Origin: Terfezia claveryi
Lineage: Eukaryota > Ascomycota > Pezizomycetes > Pezizales > Pezizaceae
NCBI GenBank assembly: GCA_015179025.1
Contig: WHUX01000042.1
Location: forward strand, 186,001-250,000
DNA: 64,000 bases
Direction of reading: 5' to 3'
Shown: positions 11,903-24,416 of the stretch, in pieces
How the letters are laid out: every line of letters begins with the position of its first letter
Numbering within the stretch: position 1 is the first letter of the stretch
The notes under the pieces: generated by a model
Databases searched by the model: none
What the model was told of the DNA's origin: nothing
What the model saw: only the letters and a program-made list of their open reading frames with translations
Position numbers and translations under genes: made by a program

Positions 11903-14366
11903 TCACCAGTCTGCAATGTCCTTAGCAGCGCCTCTATTGGTTGTAGGAACTTTCACAGCATCAACTTTCACTGGCTTCCTGTGCTTGCTGAGGTACCCAG
12001 CACCGTCCAACCATGGCCATTCTATGCTTCTCTTCTTTTCATACTCGGCAATAAGATCGTCCTTCTGAAGGGTCAATCCGATATCATCAAGACCGTTGAC
12101 TAAGCAGTGCTTCCTGAACCCATCCACGTTGAATTTGCATAGCTCTTCTCCAGCACCATTTCTGATGGCTTGGTTCGGAAGGTCGACCTCCAGTTCTCGC
12201 CCGGCATTGGCCTCAGCAGCCAAAACTGAGAGTGTGTCGGGAGAGCTGATGATAAGTGGGAGCATACCGTTCTTGAACGTATTATTGAAAAAGATGTCAG
12301 CGAAGCTTGGAGCGATGATACACTTGATGCCAAAATCTAGGAGCGCCCATGGAGCGTGCTCTCGGCTACTACCACATCCAAAATTGGGGCCTGTAACGAC
12401 AAGAATTTTTGACTGTCTGTAAGGCTCCTTGTTAAGAATAAAATCGGGGTTCTCGGTACCATCTGGGTTGAAACGAAGAGCCCAGAAAAGAGCAGTGCCG
12501 AGCCCGGTTCGCTTGATGGTCTTCAAGAACTGCTTAGGGATGATGGCATCGGTATCCACATTGGCAATGGGGAGAGGAGCCGCAATACCCTTGAGCACCT
12601 CAAACTTGGGAATCCCAGCAGGCTTCTCACCAGCAGCGGTGGAAGATGGAGTAGAGTCCTGAGGCACGTCAGCAGCTTTATCGAGTTCCTCCTCCGACAC
12701 CAGTGCTTCGTTCTCAGGAGCGATGTAAATCTTTGGTGAGCCTTCCGCTTGCGCAGCGTCCTCGTTGGACGTCAGTTTGCGGATGTCAGTGATCTTTCCC
12801 GTAACAGCAGCTGCGGCGGCCATGGCAGGTGACATCAAATGCGTCCTTCCTCCGGCGCCTTGGCGGCCCTCGAAATTTCGGTTACTTGTAGACGCACATC
12901 GCTCTTTAGGAGAGAGGATATCGGGGTTCATCCCGAGACACATACTACAGCCAGCTTCCCTCCATTCAAAACCTGCATCGACGAAGATCTTGTCAAGGCC
13001 CTCTGCTTCTGCTTGCTTCTTAATAAGCCCAGAACCTGGAACAACCATGGCTCTCATGATGTTCTGAGCCACTTGCCTTCCTTTGACTACCTTAGCTGCA
13101 GCCCGGAGATCCTCAATGCGAGAGTTTGTGCAAGAACCAATGAAAACCTTGTCGACCGCAACCTCTTGCATTGGAGTATTTGGCTCGAGGCCCATATATT
13201 CCAAAGCACGGATCATACCAGCCTTCTTTACGGGGTCGATCTCACCAGCTGGGTCTGGAACAACTCCTGTGATGGGAACAACATCCTGAGGCGATGTTCC
13301 CCATGAAACGGTGGGAGGAATGTCCTTCGCATCAATGTAGACCTCAATGTCAAATTTTGCATCTGGGTCTGTCTGAAGAGATTCCCAGTACTTCACAGCC
13401 CTATGCCATTCGGGAGAGTCGAATTTAGGTGCGAGTGGTCGTCCCTTCAAATATTCGAATGTAATTTCATCTGGTGCAATCATACCAGCCCTAGCACCAC
13501 CTTCAATTGACATGTTGCAAATTGACATCCTCGCTTCCATACTGAGAGACCTAATAGAAGATCCGCAGAACTCAATGACTGACCCAGTACCACCGGCGGT
13601 ACCAATCTTTCCGATAACATGTAGGGCAATATCCTTTGAGGTGACCCCAGGTGCAAGGACACCATCAACTTGCACCTTCATATTCTTAGATTTTCTTGAG
13701 ATGAGGGTTTGTGTAGCAAGAACATGCTCTACTTCTGAAGTACCGATACCAAATGCCAGAGCACCGAATGCACCATGTGTAGATGTGTGGGAATCACCGC
13801 AAACAACGGTTGTACCGGGAAGAGTGAAGCCTTGCTCAGGCCCCACAACATGGACAATTCCTTGTCTTTGGTCACCCATACCGAAGTATGTCAAGCCAAA
13901 TGCCTCAACGTTCTCTTCGAGCGTCATGCATTGTAATCTTGAGTCCGGCTCATCAATGAATGTCTTCACATTCTTATATCTATTGGGCCCCGTTAGTACA
14001 TGATCTTTACGGCTCTGAGATTGACTGATATACATACGTTGCTCGACTTGAGGTCGGAATATTATGGTCAACTGTGGCAAGAGTACAATCCGGCCTTCTC
14101 ACACTCCTCCCAGCATTTCGGAGCCCCTCGAACGCTTGCTGTGGGGAACAAAGTTATTTTCCAGAGATTTTTATTTGATTGGCTACAACTCACTGGTGAT
14201 GTAACTTCGTGAACCAAATGTCTGTCAAATATTATCAGCTTTTTTCTTTCCTTTTCCACATAAATGCAGGTCGACTTGAGTACCTGTCAATGTAAATAGT
14301 GTCATCGGCAATCAAGTGCGCAGCATAGACCTTGTCGTAGAGAGTCTTGTTTTGAACCGAAGGCAT
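11903..14366 (-). CDS. LEU1: 3-isopropylmalate dehydratase (fused large and small subunits)
   Basis: Converts 2-isopropylmalate to 3-isopropylmalate, the second committed step of leucine synthesis, in the cytosol of fungi. Four exons (14284-14366, 14194-14221, 14038-14138, 11903-13979) sum to 2289 nt, 762 aa. The large-subunit (LeuC) part begins [19 protein letters not shown] and includes [11 protein letters not shown] and [13 protein letters not shown]. The three 4Fe-4S ligands sit in GSCTNSR (Cys about 354) and GCSMCLG (Cys about 415 and 418). A linker of about 60 residues leads into the LeuD part, with [31 protein letters not shown] and a C-terminal KDIADW. Exon 2 is only 28 nt. No organelle presequence is seen, as usual for fungal Leu1. 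I did not find a perfect palindromic Leu3-type site upstream; a partial one, GGGTACCGG, is at 14554-14562. Confidence 0.97.
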
Positions 14367-16267
14367 CGTGACAATATTTTAAGGATTAACCGAATTAAAA
14401 TTGATTTTCCAGGGCTATACACTCGAATAAGTATCGAAAGGGTAGGAAGGGAATAGAGGGGCAGTAAGTATTCCCCGGCCACGAATTGAGTTAGTGCCTC
14501 TTAAAGGGCTTGGCGTGCAGTACCGCGCCAAGGGTACTGCCGCTAGTCTGGTTGGGTACCGGTGTGTGCCGCCAAACCCAAATCTTGAAGAACAAAGATA
14601 TTTACTTCTAAGGATCAACTAGATTAACAGTAAGCGGAGTTGGAATAATTACCGTAGTACATATCTCGCAAACAAGCTACTCGTCGCGTTGTTGCGTATA
14701 TATAATTACATAAGCTCTTTCTATCTATGTCTCCAGGCACATTATATGACGGGTCTTACTCACTAGTTAAATATTAACACCATAATCTGGATACCAGGTG
14801 CCACGTGCATGGTAGCGAATGCGTCCGAGTCGAATAGTCAGAGTCTGCCCTTTCATGTTACCACCAAAAAACTCAACTCGAAACCTTATAAGATTACCCT
14901 TTCTGCTAGCATCATGTCTCGATGGGAGGAGCATCCAGGATGGGTTAGAGTTGTTAGGAGACGAGAAAAGGAGATGTTTAGAATTGGGAGAATAGGTGTC
15001 TATAGAGCTGGCGTATAGGGCTGGGAGGAGTATAGCATTAAAAGTGGCTCTTGTCCTTTTAAATGCCCCGGCCGTCCGCAGTCCCACCGGATTATCAACC
15101 CTCCTCCAAAGAATTTATACCCAAAGCTTCAACAGCAAACCTAACTCCAGCAGAAACTAGCAAAAGGTCACCCTAAGAACTCTTCGACAAATAAATCAAA
15201 GGTGTTATCCCTAAACTTGGGCAAGCCGAGGTGAAAGAAGCAAGCCACCCAAGCGGGGATGAGAGCCCGAGTGAAGACGACTGCTGGTACCCAGGGGGGC
15301 AAAAGGGAGCGGAGGAATAAGAAACCAGCCTCCCGAATAAAATACGACAACAGAACACCTACAAAAGTGACTAGTCTTCGACGTCCTTGGGAGTGAGGCT
15401 TTTGAAGTTTTTGGCATATACGTCCTTGCTGAGGCGATTTAAAGGAACAATCTCGCTTGGATTACGATCTAATGTCGGAAGGAAAAATTCGAAGCCCAAA
15501 GTAAATCCCAAAATCTTCAATTGCAATGAGGCTGACTGAATGCAGCCAAAGAAAGAATATCAAGCACTGCCCTTCAGAGTTTCTCAGCCTGAAAACGCCC
15601 GGTAGAAACTGATTCCTGGGAGAGCGTCCAGATCGGAATAACCTAGATATTATTGACTTTTCAACTAGTTGACCGTCAGATTTATCGAGGATCATGGCGA
15701 GTACGAAAAGAAAGAAATCCCCTGATGGCAGTCGAAGCGAGGTAATGCAGTAAGAACGAAAGCTCCACGCATATCCCTCCTGGTCAAGAGGATTAACCAA
15801 CTTCGAGAGAAAAACGAGCTCAAGGACTGCAAGATCATCTGGGGAAAATAGGCCTGGTTTCCAATGCCTCCTACTAGCTTGCGAAGACGACTTGGGGGAG
15901 GAACTGTAAGAGCAGTGGTCACCAAATTGTGATACGGGGACTTTCCCAGCAAGGGTTTTAACGAGGCCACGGTGGAGATATCAGTGCGATTATACCCTTT
16001 GGGAAACAAACAATGGCGAATTCTCAAAAAGGTGCAAGGCGGCCTACATATATTGTCAAATTGAAGCACGAGATCAAACACAGTGATCTGTCCAGATTTC
16101 ACCTCTTGTTACTAGGATTCCTCTCATACATCCAATTGTTTTTGCTTCGTGTGCAACGTACTTAGGTAATTCGATAAACACAAAGGAGAGATTGGTAACA
16201 CAAGGCTCATGAAACAGGTCAGCGTTTCTGAAAGGTAGAGAGTGTGTTTGTTGTTTGATTACCATAC
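14367..16267. other. Intergenic, possible decayed sequence, no supported gene
   Basis: About 1.9 kb. The proximal part is the LEU1 promoter and includes TAGTCTGGTTG at 14544-14554. Between 15130 and 16100 short frames in both directions look partly coding (for example MASTKRKKSPDGSRSEVMQ at 15694 +) but are interrupted by stops, and I recognise no family. This could be an old, broken gene or element. Confidence 0.4.
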
Positions 16268-17456
16268 TTAGGACTTGACGATTAAGCCACTGGACTCATC
16301 AGCCCTTTGAGCCCATTCACTATCCCAGCTATTAGTTTCCGTACATATTCTGAAGATATAACGAAGGGGCTACAGACGTCCATGATCCGTCATATACTTT
16401 CCTGTTACCGCCAATTCCCGCCTGTTCCAAAGCAACATCTAATACGACTGCAGTAACTCCAGTACCGCACATCAACCGTTTTTCAACGTCGCTGGAGGGG
16501 TCGACTCCACTGCGGAAAAGGACTTCTTTGAGCTCTTCAGTGGATTTGAGCCCTTTGGTCGTTGGATCAATCAGGCTGCTGAAAGGGAGGCTGATGGATC
16601 CGGGGACATGCCCGGATGAAAGACCTATTGTATATGTACTTGTTTAGCCATTATATTTACACAATCATTAATAGGCGCACAGTGTTATACAAACCCGGCC
16701 GTGGCTCTGGATCCTTGCCCTCCCATCTACCGTTAGGTCTAGCATCAATAATTTGTATCTTCTTACAGCTGGTGTTATCTTGAGCAATGCCTTTGATCTC
16801 TTCAAATGTAGATATCATGCCGTGGTTTAGTACAACTACTGGGTACTCAGATTTTGCGATAGGTTTCTCTGGGCCAGACTCCGTTGGGTATCCTCCGTCA
16901 ACCCATTGCTTGAAGTTGTTGAGAAGATGCACCTTGGGGTGCCCAAAGACTTTGAACGTCCATGCTGCTCTTGGCGCTGAGAAGATACCGAGGGCTGGGC
17001 TGTCATATACGACAACCTGATGTAGAGACCGATATTCAGGAGGCGAACTAAGCAATGTTGATATATGGAACTTACAGTGTCGTCCCTAGAGATCCCCAGG
17101 TCCTTCATGGCCTCTGTAAAAACGGATGCCGTGGGGACCATGTGTGGGTAGGGGCTAACAGGGTCCTTAATAGTATCCAGGTCGAAGAATCTTGCTCCGG
17201 GAATCCTCAGTTTCAGGAACTCTTGACGTCCGTCCCGACCATCATTAGGCAAGAACCATTCTGCGGAGACAGGAATTGTCTTAGGAGATTTCGTTGAGGT
17301 ATTCTTCCTGAGTTCGTCATGGAGATCCTTGGGAGTCACAATAAATGATGAAAATGGCCTCGTCATCTTTGCTTGGTAAAGACGCTGAGACTGGGTATAC
17401 TGATTCCTGACTGGAGCGAGCGCTGGCCTAATCTTCTGGAGAGAGAACGTAGACAT
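16268..17456 (-). CDS. TUM1: Thiosulfate/3-mercaptopyruvate sulfurtransferase (double rhodanese)
   Basis: Moves sulfur from 3-mercaptopyruvate or thiosulfate to thiol acceptors; the yeast homologue Tum1 feeds sulfur to tRNA thiolation. Four exons (17076-17456, 16695-17016, 16378-16624, 16268-16319) sum to 1002 nt, 333 aa. Introns use GTAAGT...CAG, GTTTGT...ATAG and GTCTGT...ATAG. The N-terminal 35 residues are basic and lack acids up to TRPFSSFIV, consistent with mitochondrial import. Rhodanese domain 1 includes PGARFFDLDTIKDP; domain 2 includes IIDARPNGRW, GLSSGHVPGSISLPFSSL and the active-site loop CGTGVTA (Cys about 287). It ends YDGSWTEWAQ...IVKS. The family normally has CGxGVTA at this place. 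Confidence 0.94.
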
Positions 17457-17812
17457 TTTCAGAAAGTAGGCGCAATTGCTGCCAGGTCTTTGTTAGGAGT
17501 TCTGTTGGAACATCACAATGTACTAGGCATCATGTCAAACTAGCCGTGTTCAGTTATACACATAATGTCGATGTAAATTATTATTATTCCCCACAACTGC
17601 AGCATTTTCACTGATCTGGAAATCTGGAACACTAAAAGCTCGAAGGAGCTGTGTCGGCAAAGATTTGACTCAGTAGGAGATCTGGATGCTAATATGGCAA
17701 GGCTTTATTTGCATTTTGTAATTTAGTGATGCGTTTTGCTTTGCTGTTTTTGCGACTCTATGTATTGGAATGAGATACTACCATTCATTACTTAGTACTT
17801 CAAAGAGGATTT

Positions 17813-17876
17813 CAATACTCATACATAAAATCACCCCAAAGGCAATACTCATACATAAAATCACCCCAAAGGCAAA
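17813..17876. repeat. Perfect two-copy tandem repeat, unit 30 bp
   Basis: The unit begins CAATACTCATACATAAAATC and ends CCAAAGG. It occupies 17813-17842 and 17843-17872 without a mismatch, and is followed by the first bases of a third copy. A recent slippage event is likely. Confidence 0.9.
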
Positions 17877-18064
17877 TTTCCCATGGTATATATGTGAGGG
17901 GGCATGCTGTGGACCAAACACTAGGGAAAAAAAAAAGAAACACAACTCCATAAACGGATGACGAAAATCAATATCCTGAAGTCTGACCACTACCCAAAGC
18001 GCCTAAACGGTGAACACAAGGTGGAACGAATCCCAGTGCAATAATAATTACTACCATGTTGCTT

Positions 18065-18190
18065 TAAGTCTGGTTGTGAATGCCCGCCAGACTATGGTTG
18101 TGATGCTGATGAATGTACGAACACGTAACCTAGCCGGAATCTATAGTCGGTGCAGGGTAGTCTGGTTGGGGGCTAGTGCGAGCCAGACTA
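18065..18190. repeat. Two adjacent hairpins built from the CCAGACTA motif
   Basis: AGTCTGG at 18067-18073 pairs with CCAGACT at 18087-18093 (13-base loop). TAGTCTGG at 18158-18165 pairs with CCAGACTA at 18183-18190 (17-base loop). Both lie just downstream of the carrier gene stop on the minus strand, so they could form structure in its 3' end or in DNA. Confidence 0.6.
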
Positions 18191-18233
18191 AGTCGGTGCA
18201 CCGTTTAACTCTAGAGCATCGCCCCAACACTAA

Positions 18234-19466
18234 TTATATTCCAAGGTATAGCTTGCAACGCTCATAGACGAAAAAAGCACAGCTAGCGAATATCAGCCGC
18301 GGAAGACGCCAGGATGGATGGTTGGGGAAAAACTCACGCAGTCATGGGGATTATCTTCACATATCCTATGGAGAGGCCAACAAAGAATCCTCTGATTCCA
18401 CTTGTCTCGTAAATTGTTCGGGTAGTCTCTCTCATCCTTAGGAACTTTCCATCCCCTACTGCTCCGCCAACCTGCATCCGCCTTCTAATAACTTCCAATG
18501 GATAACTAGCAGTTTGACTACATAACCCAGCAGATCCACCAGCTAATAGCTCCGCCCATACTTTCAACGGAATCTTTCGTTTGCTTTCATAACCTTTATC
18601 TCCAGTTGGTGTGGCAGGGTGTGAGACAGTTGTATATTTTGCGAGCTTTGTGCTGCGTAACCAGTCTCCCATCATGTCATGCGTCAGAAAAGAAACTCCC
18701 GCGTATGGTAACATCCCCAAGAGTGTAGGGAAGAAACCACGGTAGAAGTTTGAGAGTCCGGCAAAAGGTTTTGGTACATGCGATAGCGTGGGTCCTGAGG
18801 TAGTAGAATGACCGCCTTCGCTGTGTATCCTCTTGCAGATATCAAGTAGACCTGACTTATTGTCTCTTTTTGTCTCGAATGCCAACCGCACTCGTATTAC
18901 CTCCAGTGGATATGTGAAGAATACTGATGTCACGCCTGCAAGACTACCACTCGTGAATCTCCGAAATGGCGTCTCTTGTTCTTTCGATCTTATGAGCACT
19001 GCTCTTATTTGCTCATAGGCAACGAATTTTATCGCCGCATAAGGAAAAATTCGCAGTAGTGTTGCTGAGTGGCCCCTATATAACCCAAACGCCCCTTCAT
19101 TCTGCTGAATATGCTTCACGGCGTTCACCACTCCAAAGCAAGAACCGGTGTATTTTAGGAACTGGGGATTAGATGCCTGAAACAATATTTTGACTCTGTC
19201 TAAAGGCGCTATTAATGTTTTTGCCTATTTTGTTCAATTAGCATTGCTATCCGGGAATAGAGAAGAGGTAGCCGTACAGCACATCCGGCGATACCACCGG
19301 CCAGCCCACTCCGCAAAACGTAATCCAGGCTCTTCTTATCTTTTAGTTGTGTCGCACTTCCGGGAGTTCGAGATATTGGTTGTGGGTTTCTTCTGCCATG
19401 CTCAGGAATACCAGTAGCTGCCATCACCATCGCTTTACTGGTCAAGGCCACTTCCGTCATTCCCAC
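18234..19466 (-). CDS. LEU5: Mitochondrial carrier, Leu5/SLC25A16-42 type (probable coenzyme A transporter)
   Basis: Mitochondrial carriers of this subgroup support import of coenzyme A or its precursor into the matrix; yeast leu5 mutants need leucine because matrix acetyl-CoA is limiting. Three exons (19278-19466, 18338-19224, 18234-18282) sum to 1125 nt, 374 aa. The three signature repeats are visible: APLDRVKILFQ, YPLEVIRVRLAF and YPLEVIRRRMQ. Repeat 1 starts SLDYVLRSGLAGGIAGC after a basic, disordered N-terminus of about 45 residues. The last exon codes CAFFVYERCKLYLGI. The ~50-residue insertion with TPTGDKGYESKRK between repeats 2 and 3 is typical for filamentous fungi. The symbol is by subgroup resemblance; related carriers (ADP, Graves-disease type) are similar enough that substrate is inference. 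Confidence 0.88.
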
Positions 19467-20088
19467 CTGTCCAGAGTAGAGCGTGTTTATCTTTTGTGAA
19501 ATTGGTTCCTATATTGATAAAAGTGCTGGAAGGGTGAAAGGGTCTGGGGTTTAGCGAATGAGTTTAGGGATCGAAGTGTTGACCAGCTGCTTAATTGGAA
19601 ATGGTGCCTGAAATCCGGAGAACCTCGGCCATCTCCTTTGTGCTCGATGACATACTGTCGACTGCGCATACCCTCGGAATACTAGGTGGGGGCTCCTAAC
19701 AGAGCTCCTGCTGCTCCTGCTAGTCTATTCTGAGCCCTGGAAGTTAAAGTCGGTCTGCTACGAGAGGTTGTGCCAACCAGTCTAGTCGGTCTGTACAGAG
19801 TACCTAGCATTCGGAGTTGGCTGACACCTGCGGTAATGCATCACCGCCGAGCTCATGCGTGATCGGCACGTTTGAACATTTTGGTCGAATATTCCAGCTT
19901 TGAGGATTATTACAAGGGAACGATTCGGCCTGAAATAAATATAGTTACAGCAGAAAGATTCAAGCCCAGCTACCAACTTTCAATAGCAGATCATTTCAAT
20001 TCACCAAAGTAGCCAGAGAAGGCCGAGGGCACCTCACAACTCGAACGTCTCTACTTTTGTCGTCGAAGCTCAGTGAGAATTAGGACTC
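19467..20088. other. Divergent promoter region, carrier gene and VPS53
   Basis: 622 bp between two divergent starts, no ORF of interest. A variant of the motif (CCAACCAGTCTAG) lies near 19773. Confidence 0.5.
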
Positions 20089-23000
20089 ATGAACGGGGCA
20101 ATGCCGGCGAAGCAAGATCCTCTGGACTCTGGTATCAACGGCTCTCTCGTAGTTCATGATACCAGATCGAATAGCTAATGCCTAATTGTCAGCCCAGTAC
20201 GACCCAATAGACCACCTCAATGCGCTTTTCTCCCACCCGGCCACACTGTCCTCCGTACCCGCAACAGCACAAGCTCTTCACGATCATATTGTAGACTTGG
20301 ATGAACAGATTGCCGCGCTGGTCGCCACCCAAATGATGACAAATGAATCCAGTCTTCAAAGGGTAGAAACGGCAAAGGCGGATCTTGCAGAACTGTTCAA
20401 GAGAATAGATAGTGTGAGGGAAAGAGCCATACGGACGGAAATGACGATCACAGAAATGACGGCCGATATAAAGAAGCTGGATGGCACCAAACGGAACTTG
20501 ACTATCTCGATGACGGCCTTGAAACGGCTTCAAATGCTAAGTATGTGGTACTATTGAGTACGGAAGGAAGAACTATCTACTAATTTACTTTTAGCAACGG
20601 CGTATGAGCAGCTAAAAGTACTGTGCAAGACTAGGCAATATCGAGAATGTGCCCAGCTCCTGCAGGCAGTGATACAGCTTATGGCCCACTTCCGATCCTA
20701 CCGGTCAATCGATCAAATCGCTTTACTCAGCCGAAATGTATCAGAGCTACAGCGGGAGCTATTAGAACAAGTTTGCGAGGATTTTGAAATCACCTTTGCC
20801 AAAGGAGAGGTAGCAACTAGGAATGGGATGCTTGCGGAGGCATGCGTGGTCATGGATAGTCTGCAAGATAATGGGAAGCAACGGATAATTTCCTGGTATT
20901 GTAACACCCAGTTGAGAGAGTACCGTCAGGTTTTTAGGGGAAATGATGAGGTGAGTGTAATTCGTCCACTTATTCCATTTTCTCGAGAAATGCAGTAGGT
21001 TATAGCTTACCGAACTCGGGTTGAAATAGGCTGGGTCGCTAGACAACATATCTCGCCGCTACGCATGGTTAAAGCGAATATTAAAGACCTATGACGAAGA
21101 GCATGCCACCATTTTCCCAACACACTGGAAGGTTGGCGAGGTACTCTCAAAATCCTTCTGTGATGGAACGAGGGATGACTTTAAGACCATACTTTCGAAA
21201 GCTGCGAGAAAGATTGATGGGAAGAGTCTGGATGTGAATTTGCTACTTAGCTGTTTGCAAGAGACGTTGGACTTCGAGCAATGGCTGGAGCGGCGTTTTG
21301 CAGACGTTGTGCGTGTTTCCGCCCTATAGGTTCAGTTACTGTGAGTGCAATTGTCATGCTGACAGCATTATACAGAGAGTATCCATAGATACCATGAACT
21401 CACGTGACGAGAAACCTCTAATTTTTGGGAAGGCAATTTCTGAAGCTTTTGAGCCGTACTTGAGTTTATGGATTGATGCTCAAGACAAGTATGTGCCTGC
21501 TTCTACCCTTTGGTTTCGCTTCCATTTCACTTACCCTGTCAAGGCAATTATCCAGCATGATACCCAAATATAGGGCTCGGCCTCTGCGACCAGCTGACGA
21601 GGAATTTTCCCCATCCGCTGTTCATGCACCTTCCACAGAGTTGTTCAATTTCTACCGCCTAACTCTCGCTCAGTGTGCGAAGCTTTCGACAGGAAGCAAA
21701 CTATTGGACCTTTCTCAGACTTTTGCTAAATATCTTGATCAGTATGCGGAAAATGTGTTGATGCGGTTCTTGCTGGGAGAGAAAGTTAGCCCTATCACTT
21801 CTACAACTTCTTCACAATCGTCCCTCGAGGATTTATCTGTCATCATCAACACGGCAGATTACTGCCACTCTACTACTTCACAACTCTCCGAAAAGATACG
21901 AACTCGTATTGAATCCGACTTCCAATCAAAGGTTGACTTTGAGAAACAGCAAGATTCTTTCTTAGGTGTAGCAAATGCAGCAATCAAGATACTGGTCAAA
22001 AAGGTAGAAGTGGAGGCTGAGCCCTCGTGGAGGGAAATGAGAAACATCTCCTGGAGTAAACTCGAGAATGTTGGAGATCAAAGTAGCTATGTCTCTGAGC
22101 TCGTGGATAAAGTAAAGGGGAAGTGTGGGGAAATCCTGGGTGTCTTGAGTAAAGATCAATATATCAGGGCGTTTTGCGACAAAGTGGTGGATGGGCTCGT
22201 GTCAAATCTCCTCAACAATGTGGTGTTATGTAAGCCTATCAGTGATGTTGGGGCTGAGCAGGTACGCGTCTACTATTTCAGGCTTATTGCTTAGACTGAT
22301 TTTGTAGATGCTTCTTGATTCGTATGTCCTCAAGAAAGCCTTTGAAGAGCTCCTTACCCTGAAGTCTGAGTCGGGGACTGCACCACCAGCTGGGTATGAA
22401 TCGATAGTCGTCATCGTTTAGCATCCAAATGGCTAATTTCTTTTTAGATACTTAAAACACGTCAACCGTACCTTCGCTAAAGTCGACTCCATCCTTAAAA
22501 CTATACAAGTACAATCCAACCCTCCTGAAGGCCTTGTTCAAGCGTACCTAATTCACGTTGCGGACAAATCTGATGCCAACTTTCGTAAAGTACTTGAGCT
22601 GAAGGGCATAAAGAAATCAGAACAGCCGGCATTAGTGGAACTGTTCCGGGTGTTCGTTCGCAGTCGTGAAGAGGCTGGTGACTTTGATGTCGAGGACACA
22701 AAACTAGTGGAACAATCAGCTGTGCTGAGTCCTCTCTTGGTACAGGGACCCAATGCGCCCCCTACAGGGAGTAGTCTCGGAAGTGGTATGGGCAGCTTGA
22801 GCTCAGGGAATTTGCAAAGCCAAATAAGTAAATTTGATGCCCGAGACTTCGGGAATGCTCTAATTAATGCTGCGAGGGAAGGGGTGGACAGGCTACAAAC
22901 TCCTGGCACGATGGGCATTGCAGGTCTAACTAGCGCTGATTCAGGATCACTAGGCGGTGGAAGCAATACTGGGCTCACAGGGCTAGGAATAGGTGGTCTA

Positions 23001-23189
23001 GGCGATTCAATGAGTGATAAGGGGGACATAGAAGGCAGTTCAAACAATGGCCAAATGTCAACGACAGCCACAAACAAACTGGGGCTGAATTTTGGTAACA
23101 GTGACAACTTAAATGAGAACTTGAGAAATCTAGGACGATTCTTTAGGAGGGAAACAGGCGGACGATTTGGGGCTACTGGTGGAAGCTAA
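20089..23189 (+). CDS. VPS53: GARP complex subunit Vps53
   Basis: Vps53 is a core subunit of GARP, which tethers endosome-derived vesicles at the trans-Golgi. Eight exons (20089-20131, 20193-20540, 20595-20950, 21030-21308, 21376-21488, 21544-22261, 22308-22393, 22448-23189) sum to 2685 nt, 894 aa. The start lies in a 43 nt exon: MNGAMPAKQDPLDS joins AQYDPIDHLNALFSHP across a 61 bp intron, and no ATG precedes that peptide in its own exon. The N-terminal coiled coil (about residues 45-125) is followed by the conserved TAYEQLKVLCKTRQYRECAQ and EAFEPYLSLWIDAQDKQ, then MIPKYRARPLRPADEEFSPS and FYRLTLAQCAKLSTG. The last ~170 residues are Gly/Ser-rich and probably disordered, ending FRRETGGRFGATGGS. 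All intron borders are GT-AG and keep frame. Confidence 0.96.
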
Positions 23190-24134
23190 TATATAATACT
23201 GGGGGAATTGGCCTGAATTTTTTTGCAAGGCGCTCTAAATATAGATATCCCGTTTGGAATTTTTTCCGCTTATGGATTTCATACGACCAGCGGTATGATT
23301 TTGGCTAGTTATACTAAGTGGTCACAAGGAACACCACTTCGTATGGCTTGTTCATCGCTAGACGAACCTACGTTAGTAAAGTTGTCATTCTGGTTGGTAT
23401 ACGTACGTCGAGAATGCATTATATCCATTATTGCCTATTTTGGAATATGGTATGAGTCCTTTTCTTAGACTGGTTGGCAGAAAGCAGACCCTTCTTTGCA
23501 ATGTGGCTCTTTTCAAACGAAATAAAACGTTTATATTAACTGAGAACAAGGCTAATTAACGTCAACTACATGAAATTTATGATATATATCACAAATATAC
23601 TAGTGAGACACTCAGGTGGCTCTAGACGACCTTCAAACGCCATCAATTAGAGCTGAATTATTTAGAATAGCCATCCTTTTATTTTTCTATCCAGTAACAT
23701 TAGCTTGGTCACACACCGACAACACCGTGCATGACGAGCCCACTTGGTCGAACTCGACAGAAAGAGGTTTCCACATTCTTATTGCACTCTACAACCAGAG
23801 CTTATACGGGTATCAGAGCATGCTATTGATGAGTATTTGGCATTGGTGAGCACCCACAAGTTGTATGTAGGGTGACCAGGTGCTTACCGTTTTTTCTAGT
23901 GTAATGCATTCAAGCCCCTGATGAGAACATATTCCTTGCACGTAAAAACTTCCAGAAACCCCTCTAAGGGGGAAGGAACTAACTGGGAACGTGTCTAGCA
24001 TTCAACATTATCGAGATATTGCTCCTTATTGTCCCCTTTGAATGGTGGATGTCGAAGAGCACCTACGCGGAAATTATTTAGTGATGGGTGTTGTGTACTC
24101 CCCTTGTAATCATTGCCTGGATTGAAAGCGATTC
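23190..24134. other. Intergenic with possible retroelement trace
   Basis: No gene supported. GGTATCAGAGC at 23809-23819 equals most of the initiator-tRNA primer-binding site used by many copia elements. No LTR pair could be found around it. TAGACTGGTTGG occurs near 23467. Confidence 0.35.
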
Positions 24135-24416
24135 GTGTATAAAGCCCGCTCTAACCGTGCCAAGGGCGAGGAAGACGACGGTGAGACTGAGGAATGGGAA
24201 GATTTACAAGGAGAGGTGGATATTTTTGTGGATGGGTGGGAGCAGCAGGTTACAGAGGTAGTGCGTGATGTGGATAAGGAGCCGGCCGCCGTGGAGATTT
24301 TGAAGCTGAGGCGTGAGATAGAGGAACTGAGGGCTTTAATCAAGGAGCTAGGGGAAAAGGGGACTGAGGAGTTAGAGCTGCCACACCTAAGGAAGAATAA
24401 GGGGTTGTGGAACTAA
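24135..24416 (+). CDS. Hypothetical acidic coiled-coil protein or gene fragment
   Basis: An open frame of 93 codons with strong acidic character: EEDDGETEEWEDLQGE near the start, then a charged helix with heptad-like spacing (AVEILKLRREIEELRALIKE, about residues 52-71) and a short tail ending RKNKGLWN. The frame is open slightly upstream of the ATG, so it may be the last exon of a longer gene or a gag-like remnant of a retroelement. I recognise no family. GC content and codon choice are higher than in the flanking DNA, which supports past or present coding. No neighbour gives a functional hint. Confidence 0.35.
   Translation: MYKARSNRAKGEEDDGETEEWEDLQGEVDIFVDGWEQQVTEVVRDVDKEPAAVEILKLRREIEELRALIKELGEKGTEELELPHLRKNKGLWN

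Larger units (their letters stand above)
17457..18233. other. Intergenic between sulfurtransferase and carrier genes
   Basis: No gene supported. It contains a 30 bp tandem duplication at 17813-17876 and two motif hairpins at 18065-18190, both annotated separately. Confidence 0.5.

Noticed and set aside
12839..13306. 155-codon plus ORF
   Set aside because: Shadow of the LEU1 coding strand.
22553..23107. 184-codon minus ORF
   Set aside because: Antisense shadow of the Gly/Ser-rich last exon of VPS53.
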